Assembly: GCF_016482685.1 (NCBI RefSeq) | Contig: NZ_JACYHF010000006.1 | Location: 186,001 to 250,000 of the forward strand | Length of the DNA stretch: 64,000 nt | Direction of reading: 5' to 3' | From: Streptomyces sp. DSM 110735 | GTDB lineage: Bacteria; Actinomycetota; Actinomycetes; Streptomycetales; Streptomycetaceae | In this document: positions 58,985-64,000 of the stretch, piece by piece | Layout: each line of letters starts with the position of its first letter | Position numbering within the stretch: position 1 is the first letter of the stretch | The notes under the pieces: generated by a model | What the model was told of the DNA's origin: nothing | The model's input: the letters and a program-made list of their open reading frames with translations, nothing else | Database searches by the model: none | Made by a program: the position numbers and the translations under genes

Positions 58985-61396
58985 TCATGCCGTCCCCGTC
59001 AGGTGCTCGGGCCGTACCGGGACACGGGTGAGGTCCAGCCCGGTCGCGTCGCGAATGGCGGCCAGTACGGCGGGAGTCGACGACAGGGTCGGCGCCTCGC
59101 CCACGCCGCGCAGCCCGTACGGGGCGTTGCTGTCGGCGAGTTCGAGGACGTCGACGGGGATGGTGGGGGTGTCGAGGATGGTCGGGATGAGGTAGTCGGT
59201 GAAGGAGGGGTTGCGGACCTTCGCGGTGACCGGGTCGACCTGGATCTCCTCCATGACCGCGATGCCGAGGCCCTGGACGGTGCCGCCCTGGATCTGGCCG
59301 GTGACCGAGAGGGGGTTGAGCGCCTTGCCGACGTCCTGCGCACAGGCCAGCTCGATCACCTTGACCAGACCGAGTTCGGTGTCGACCTCGACGACGGCAC
59401 GGTGCGCGGCGAAGGAGTACTGGACGTGTCCGTCGCCCTGTCCGGTCCTCCGGTCGAAGGGCTGGGTGGGCCGGTGCCGCCACTCCGCCTCGACCTCGAC
59501 GCTCTCGCCCTCCAGCACGTCGGCCAGCGCGGCAAGGACCTCACCGCCGTCGGTGACCACCTTGCCGTCCTCCAGGAGGAGTTCGGCGGTGGCCCAGGCG
59601 GGGTGGTGACTGCCGTACTTGCGGCGCCCGATGGCGAGGACCTTCTCGCGCACCAGCCCGCAGGCGTGCCGTACGGCGCCGCCGGTGACGTACGTCTGCC
59701 GGGAGGCGGAGGTCGAACCGGCGCTGCCCACGCGGGTGTCGGCGGGTTTGATGGTCACCTGGCTCACGCCCAGCTCCGTGCGGGCGATCTGCGCGTGCAC
59801 GGTGACACCGCCCTGGCCGACCTCCGCCATCGCGGTGTACACGGTGGCGACGGGCACGCCTCCGGCGACCTCCATGCGGACCTTGGCGGTGGAGTAGTCG
59901 TCGAACCCCTCGGAGAAACCGACGTTCTTGATGCCGACCGCGTAGCCGACCCCGCGTACGACGCCTTCGCCGTGGGTGGTGTTGGAGAGACCGCCGGGCA
60001 ACTGGCGTACGTCGGCGCCCTCGCTGGACTCCCACTGGCGCTCGGGCGGCAGGGGCAACGCCTTGACCCGGCGCAGGAGTTCGGCGACCGGTGCCGGTGA
60101 GTCGACGATCTGCCCGGTCGGCATCACGCTGCCCTGCTCCATGGCGTTGCGCTGCCGCAGCTCGACCGGGTCCATGCCGAGCGCCTTGGCCAGCTTGTCC
60201 ATCTGCGCCTCGTAGGCGAAGCACGCCTGGACCGCGCCGAAGCCGCGCATGGCGCCGCAGGGCGGGTTGTTGGTGTAGAGGGCGACGGCTTCCACGTCCA
60301 CGTCGGCCACCTGGTACGGCCCGACGCCGAGGGAGGCGGCGTTGCCGACGACAGCCGGGGAGGAGGAGGCGTAGGCGCCGCCGTCGAGGACGATACGGGC
60401 CCTGACGTGGGTGAGCCTGCCGTCGCGGGTCGCGCCGTGCTCGTAGTACAGCTTGGCGGGGTGGCGGTGGACGTGCCCGAAGAAGGACTCGAACCGGTTG
60501 TAGACGATCTTCACCGGGCGTCCGGTGCGCAGGGCGAGCAGGCAGGCGTGGATCTGCATCGACAGGTCCTCGCGCCCGCCGAACGCGCCGCCGACGCCCG
60601 CCAGGGTCATCCGCACCTTGTCCTCGGGCAGTCCGAGGACGGGGGCGATCTGGTGCAGGTCGGAGTGGAGCCACTGGGTGGCGATGTAGAGGTGGACGCC
60701 GCCGTCCTCCTCGGGGACGGCGAGCCCGGACTCGGGACCGAGGAACGCCTGGTCCTGCATCCCGAAGGTGTATTCGCCGGTGACGATCACATCGGCGCGC
60801 TCGGCTGCCAGTTGGGCATCGCCACTCACGATGGGCTGGCGGTGGACGATGTTGGGGTGGGGGACGTAGGGGAAGTGGTGGTCGTCGCGGTGCTCGTGAA
60901 CGAGGGGCGCGTCGGGGGCTGTTGCCGAGGCGTAGTCGGTGACGACGGGCAACTCCCGGTATTCCACGCGGATCTTGGCGGCGGCGCGGCGGGCGGTCTC
61001 GGGGTGGTCGGCAGCGACGACGGCGACGGGCTCGCCGTGGTGGCGGACCTTGCCGTGGGCGAGGACGGGGGTGTCCTGGATCTCCAGACCGTAGTGGCGC
61101 GCCTCGGCGGGCAGGTCGTCGTAGGTGAGGACGGCGTGGACACCGGGCAGCGCCAGTGCCTCGGCGGTGTCGATGGAGACGATCTCGGCGTGGGCGACGG
61201 TGGAGCGCAGGATCTGACCCCAGAGCATGTCCTCGTGCCAGAGGTCGGAGGAGTAGGCGAACTCGCCGGTGACCTTGAGGATGCCGTCCGGGCGGAGCGT
61301 GGACTCGCCGATGCCGCCCCGGGCGCCCGAGCCCTGGGTGATCTTCGTGGGGGCGCCCGACGGGCGTGTGGTGGTGGGCAGTTCGCGCGGTGCCAT
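58985..61396 (-). CDS. Xanthine dehydrogenase molybdopterin-binding subunit
   Basis: The 803-residue large subunit oxidises hypoxanthine/xanthine towards urate at a molybdenum centre. Visible motifs are LRPDGILKVTGEFAYSSDL (N-terminal), GVGGAFGGREDLSMQ (molybdopterin contact), GAMRGFGAVQACFAYE and the active-site Glu in YGLRGVGEAPTLSS. The ATG at 61396 sits 1 nt after the 2Fe-2S subunit stop. Gene order FAD subunit, 2Fe-2S subunit, Mo subunit, XdhC is a normal xdh operon. A broader purine or N-heterocycle hydroxylase role cannot be excluded. Confidence 0.93.
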   Translation of the reverse strand: MAPRELPTTTRPSGAPTKITQGSGARGGIGESTLRPDGILKVTGEFAYSSDLWHEDMLWGQILRSTVAHAEIVSIDTAEALALPGVHAVLTYDDLPAEARHYGLEIQDTPVLAHGKVRHHGEPVAVVAADHPETARRAAAKIRVEYRELPVVTDYASATAPDAPLVHEHRDDHHFPYVPHPNIVHRQPIVSGDAQLAAERADVIVTGEYTFGMQDQAFLGPESGLAVPEEDGGVHLYIATQWLHSDLHQIAPVLGLPEDKVRMTLAGVGGAFGGREDLSMQIHACLLALRTGRPVKIVYNRFESFFGHVHRHPAKLYYEHGATRDGRLTHVRARIVLDGGAYASSSPAVVGNAASLGVGPYQVADVDVEAVALYTNNPPCGAMRGFGAVQACFAYEAQMDKLAKALGMDPVELRQRNAMEQGSVMPTGQIVDSPAPVAELLRRVKALPLPPERQWESSEGADVRQLPGGLSNTTHGEGVVRGVGYAVGIKNVGFSEGFDDYSTAKVRMEVAGGVPVATVYTAMAEVGQGGVTVHAQIARTELGVSQVTIKPADTRVGSAGSTSASRQTYVTGGAVRHACGLVREKVLAIGRRKYGSHHPAWATAELLLEDGKVVTDGGEVLAALADVLEGESVEVEAEWRHRPTQPFDRRTGQGDGHVQYSFAAHRAVVEVDTELGLVKVIELACAQDVGKALNPLSVTGQIQGGTVQGLGIAVMEEIQVDPVTAKVRNPSFTDYLIPTILDTPTIPVDVLELADSNAPYGLRGVGEAPTLSSTPAVLAAIRDATGLDLTRVPVRPEHLTGTA

Positions 61397-61397
61397 C

Positions 61398-61949
61398 TCA
61401 CGCCCCCTCGGTCTGGCGGGCGGCGGCGAGGCGGACGGCGTCCATGATCTTCTCGTAGCCGGTGCAGCGGCACAGGTTGCCCGAGAGCGCCTCGCGGATG
61501 TCGGCGTCGGACGGTTCGGGGTTCTGCTCCAGCAACTCGTCGGCGGCGACGAGGAGTCCAGGGGTGCAGAAGCCGCACTGCACGGCGCCCGCGTCGATGA
61601 ACGCCTGCTGGATGGGCGCGAGTTCGCCGCCGGTGCCGGGCTGCCAGCGCCGAGCCTCCTCCAGGGACGTACCTGCCGCACCGGTGTCGTCCGCACGCTG
61701 CCTGGCGTGTTCCGCGAGCCCTTCGACGGTGACCACGTCGCGCCCCTCGACCTGGCCCGCCGCGACCAGGCAGGAGCAGACCGGGACGCCGTCGAGGCGG
61801 ACCGTGCAGGAGCCGCACTCGCCCTGTTCGCAGGCGTTCTTGGAGCCGGGCAGACCGAGCCGCTCGCGCAGGACGTAGAGCAGGGACTCGCCCTCCCAGA
61901 CGTCGTCCGCCTGCTGGGGGCGTCCGTTGACGGTGAAGCTGACGCGCAT
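61398..61949 (-). CDS. Xanthine dehydrogenase 2Fe-2S subunit
   Basis: The 183-residue protein carries the two [2Fe-2S] clusters that pass electrons from molybdenum to FAD. The plant-type cluster motif is NACEQGECGSCTVRLDG plus a downstream Cys (PVCSC), and the second is QCGFCTPG and GNLCRCTGYEKI. A 20-residue insert rich in Ala/Thr (ARQRADDTGAAGTSLEEARR) between the two domains lengthens it slightly beyond typical family members. Its ATG overlaps the FAD subunit stop in TGATG. Confidence 0.94.
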   Translation of the reverse strand: MRVSFTVNGRPQQADDVWEGESLLYVLRERLGLPGSKNACEQGECGSCTVRLDGVPVCSCLVAAGQVEGRDVVTVEGLAEHARQRADDTGAAGTSLEEARRWQPGTGGELAPIQQAFIDAGAVQCGFCTPGLLVAADELLEQNPEPSDADIREALSGNLCRCTGYEKIMDAVRLAAARQTEGA

Positions 61950-62845
61950 CAGGCGGCTCCCTCTTCGGTGGCGCGGCGGGTGTCGCGGTAGGACTCCCAG
62001 GTCCAGGTGAGCGTGCGGCGGGCGAGGACGCCGATCGCGTGGCGGCGGTACCCGGCGGTGCCCCGGACGTCGTCGATCGGGTTGCAGGCGCCCGCGCACA
62101 GGTCCGCGAACTGCTGGAGGAGGGAGGAGGGGAGCGGCTTGCCGGTGTCCCAGTGCCGCCCCTCCTCCAGGGCGGCGTTCACGAACTCCTCGGCGGTTCG
62201 CGCCCGTACGGGGGTCGGGGCGGCGGAGCCGATGCCGGTGCGCACGGTGCGGGTCCCGGGGTGCAGGGCGATGCCGAAGGCGCAGACGGCGATGACCATG
62301 GCGTTGCGGGTGCCGACCTTGGCGTACTGCTGGGGTCCTTCGGCCTTCTTGATGTGCACCGCGCGGATCAGTTCGTCGGGCTTGAGGGCGTTGCGCTTGA
62401 CCCCGGTGTAGAAGGCGTCGATGGGGATCATGCGGGTGCCCCGGGCCGCCGACTCCGCCTCGACCTCCGCCCCGGCGGCGAGCAGGGCGGGGTGGGCGTC
62501 CCCGGCCGGGGAGGCGGTGCCGAGGTTGCCGCCGACGCCGCCCCGGTTGCGGATCTGCGGGGAGGCGACGGTGTGCGAGGCGAGCGCGAGTCCGGGCAGC
62601 TCGGCGCGCAGGTCGCGCATGATCGCCGCGTAGGGGACGCTCGCGCCCAGCCGTACGGTGTCCCGGCCGGTCTCCCATTCGTAGAGATCTCCGACACGGT
62701 TGAGGTCGAGGAGGTGCTCCGGTCGGCGGTGGTCGAAGTTGATCTCCACCATCACATCGGTGCCGCCCGCGATCGGCACGGCGCTGGGGTGCTCGGCCTT
62801 GGCGGCGAGCGCCTCCTCCCAGCTTGCGGGGCGAAGGAAGTCCAT
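61949..62845 (-). CDS. Xanthine dehydrogenase FAD-binding subunit
   Basis: The 298-residue FAD subunit has MDFLRPASWEEALAAKAE at the N-terminus, VPIAGGTDVMVEIN (FAD pyrophosphate loop), NRGGVGGNLGTASPAGD and a C-terminal CO dehydrogenase-flavoprotein-like region. The start at ATG 62845 is preceded by GAGGAAGAG; an in-frame ATG at 62878 lies in the promoter region. It is the first gene of the xdh operon and is divergent from the PucR regulator. Confidence 0.93.
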   Translation of the reverse strand: MDFLRPASWEEALAAKAEHPSAVPIAGGTDVMVEINFDHRRPEHLLDLNRVGDLYEWETGRDTVRLGASVPYAAIMRDLRAELPGLALASHTVASPQIRNRGGVGGNLGTASPAGDAHPALLAAGAEVEAESAARGTRMIPIDAFYTGVKRNALKPDELIRAVHIKKAEGPQQYAKVGTRNAMVIAVCAFGIALHPGTRTVRTGIGSAAPTPVRARTAEEFVNAALEEGRHWDTGKPLPSSLLQQFADLCAGACNPIDDVRGTAGYRRHAIGVLARRTLTWTWESYRDTRRATEEGAA

Positions 62846-63030
62846 GACCGGTTCTCTTCCTCGTCTCTTCGTCGGCAAAGCCGATTCATTCGAGTGTTTT
62901 TGACACGGAGTGCTCTCAGTACACCGCCGGGCGAGGGGCCCGGGTCAGTCACGGAAACCATGAAGGAGTTGGCTGGCCAGGGCAGGCATCTTGTAGATTC
63001 GTATGAACGGAGGTCATCGGCAATCTCTCC

Positions 63031-63076
63031 GTTTCCCCCCGGAAACGTTTCCCCCTCTCTCGGGGAGGTTTCCCCC
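63031..63076. promoter_or_regulatory. GTTTCCCCC repeats and palindrome between xdh and pucR
   Basis: GTTTCCCCC occurs at 63031, 63047 and 63068. GGAAACGTTTCC (63041-63052) is a perfect 12-bp palindrome, and TTTCC-CCCC-GGAAA (63032-63045) overlaps it. A candidate promoter for the regulator (TTGGCT 62969-62974, 19-nt spacer, TAGATT 62994-62999) lies just upstream, so the repeats fall in the 5' leader. The 297-nt divergent gap also has TCGGC-AAA-GCCGA (62872-62884) near the xdh start. Confidence 0.6.
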
Positions 63077-63142
63077 GGGAGAGACGGGGACGGTCCGGCG
63101 GCACGGACCATGTGTTTCGAGACAAAGAATGGCGGCGACGAG

Positions 63143-64000
63143 ATGCGGCTGCGCGCACTGCTGGACACCGACGCGCTGGGCCTGCGGCTGCTCGGCGGCG
63201 AGGACGAGCTGGACCGCACGGTGCGCGGGGTCATGACGACCGACCTGCGCGATCCGAGCCGCTACCTCTCCGGCGGCGAGCTGGTCCTGACGGGACTGGC
63301 CTGGCGCCGGGACGCGGAGGACTCGGAGGCGTTCGTCCGGCTGCTGGTGCAGGCGCAGGTCGCGGCGCTCGCGGCGGGCGAGGCCGAGCTGCGGGACATA
63401 CCCGAGGACCTGGTGCTCGCCTGCGCGCGGCACCGTCTGCCGCTGTTCGCGGTGGACGAGTCGGTGGCGTTCGCGACGATCACCGAGCACGTCGTACGGC
63501 AGGTGTCCGGCGAGCGGGCCGGTGACCTGGCGGCCGTGGTGGACCGGCACCGGCGGATGATGACCTCGGGTCCGGCGGGCGGCGGTCCCGACGTGGTCCT
63601 CGACCTGCTCGGCAGCGACCTGGACCTGCGCGCCTGGGTGCTCTCGCCGACCGGGCGCCCGATCGCTGCTCCCAAGTCGTCGGGCCCGGCTCCCGACCCG
63701 GAGACCTTCGCACGGCTCGCCGCCGAGCATCTTGCGGCCACCCGCGCGGGGCGTCCCGGTCCGCACCGGGTCGTGGTCGACGGCACGACGTACTCCCTCT
63801 TCCCGGTCCGCTCCTCCGGACGCGCCCCGCGGTCCGCGCCGGACGTGCGCGAGACGGTGCTCACCGACTGGCTGCTGGCCGTGGCGGCGGACGCGGCGGA
63901 CTGGCCCGAGGAGCGCCTCGACCTGCTGCGGGGCGTCACCCAGCTCATCGCCGTCGAACGCGACCGGCGCGAGGCGTCCCGCACGGTGCGCCGCCGCCTC
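63143..64000 (+). CDS. PucR-family purine catabolism regulator, truncated by the window edge
   Basis: The visible 286 residues show the N-terminal PucR domain (LRALLDTDALGLRLLGGEDELDRTVRGVMTTDLRDPSRYLSGGELVLTGL), then a middle region with a helical segment before the expected C-terminal HTH, which lies beyond 64000. PucR controls purine catabolic genes in Bacillus, and here it is divergent from xanthine dehydrogenase, so control of xdh is likely. ATG 63143 matches the domain start; an in-frame ATG at 63110 would add 11 residues. Neither has a strong ribosome binding site. Confidence 0.88.
   Translation, partial: MRLRALLDTDALGLRLLGGEDELDRTVRGVMTTDLRDPSRYLSGGELVLTGLAWRRDAEDSEAFVRLLVQAQVAALAAGEAELRDIPEDLVLACARHRLPLFAVDESVAFATITEHVVRQVSGERAGDLAAVVDRHRRMMTSGPAGGGPDVVLDLLGSDLDLRAWVLSPTGRPIAAPKSSGPAPDPETFARLAAEHLAATRAGRPGPHRVVVDGTTYSLFPVRSSGRAPRSAPDVRETVLTDWLLAVAADAADWPEERLDLLRGVTQLIAVERDRREASRTVRRRL

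Noticed and set aside
1..64000. CRISPR array, rRNA, tRNA or phage module
   Set aside because: No regularly spaced palindromic repeats with unique spacers and no RNA gene signature were found. The tandem arrays at 22003 and 46411 have no spacers.

Overview
The window reads as chromosomal DNA of a Streptomyces (or close relative). GC content is very high with strong third-position GC bias, GTG and TTG starts are common, genes are often coupled by 1-4 nt overlaps, and the families are typical of the genus: LAL/LuxR regulators, DHA2 efflux pumps, factor-independent urate oxidase, SelT/W-like Rdx proteins and a secreted trypsin. I see no rRNA, tRNA, CRISPR array, phage module or intact insertion sequence.

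Positions 1-2550 hold the substrate-binding lipoprotein of a peptide-type ABC importer. A 39-codon leader peptide of the Cys-containing RRHIDL type lies in its mRNA leader, followed by a divergent SnoaL-like gene.

Positions about 2640-22000 are a type II aromatic polyketide cluster. A LuxR regulator with a 23-bp triple repeat upstream is followed by a SnoaL-like protein, a MarR regulator and a long co-directional run of coupled genes. The core order is flavoprotein oxygenase, TcmI-type cyclase, KS-alpha, CLF, ACP, ActIII-like ketoreductase, aromatase/cyclase, oxygenase-SDR fusion. This matches angucycline clusters (the pgaE-F-A-B-C-D-L-M order). Tailoring genes follow: two LLM flavin/F420 oxidoreductases, an MFS exporter, an FMN reductase, and a ferredoxin, ferredoxin reductase and P450. 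An acyl-CoA-dehydrogenase-like monooxygenase lies at the front. No glycosyltransferase or methyltransferase is visible. Two in-frame fusions stand out: CLF-ACP, and a flavoprotein oxygenase lacking its C-terminal domain joined to an SDR that has its own perfect internal ribosome binding site. The cluster ends in an 18-bp hairpin and five 16-bp tandem repeats that run into a transposase-like HTH remnant.

Positions about 22000-24760 hold an MFS pump and its divergent TetR regulator.

Purine salvage and degradation is scattered over 24797-64000. It includes allantoicase, allantoinase, a MocA-like molybdopterin nucleotidyltransferase and malate synthase (24797-29825); OHCU decarboxylase, HIU hydrolase, urate oxidase and 8-oxoguanine deaminase as one operon (39742-42944); and a three-subunit xanthine dehydrogenase with XdhC, divergent from a PucR regulator (57805-64000). 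Together these take guanine/xanthine-type purines through urate and allantoin to glyoxylate and malate. Two of the blocks share a TTCAAC-N5-GTTGA(A/C) palindrome about 70-90 bp upstream of their first gene, yet the IclR-type allantoin repressor gene usually found beside them is not in the window.

Between these blocks lie accessory and housekeeping genes. They include a SelT/W-like protein with a HipA-type kinase, a divergent pair of NIS (IucA/IucC) siderophore synthetases, a VWA/membrane-protein pair, an HxlR regulator opposite an alanine-type aminotransferase, a thioesterase, and a thiamine-binding protein with a YheO-type HTH regulator. Further along are a secreted GH92 mannosidase, two coupled acyl-CoA synthetases with a divergent GAF-LuxR regulator, a 943-residue LAL regulator, a secreted trypsin, a START-like protein and a LysE exporter. 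A noncoding array of six about 72-bp G-rich tandem units sits at 46411-46848.
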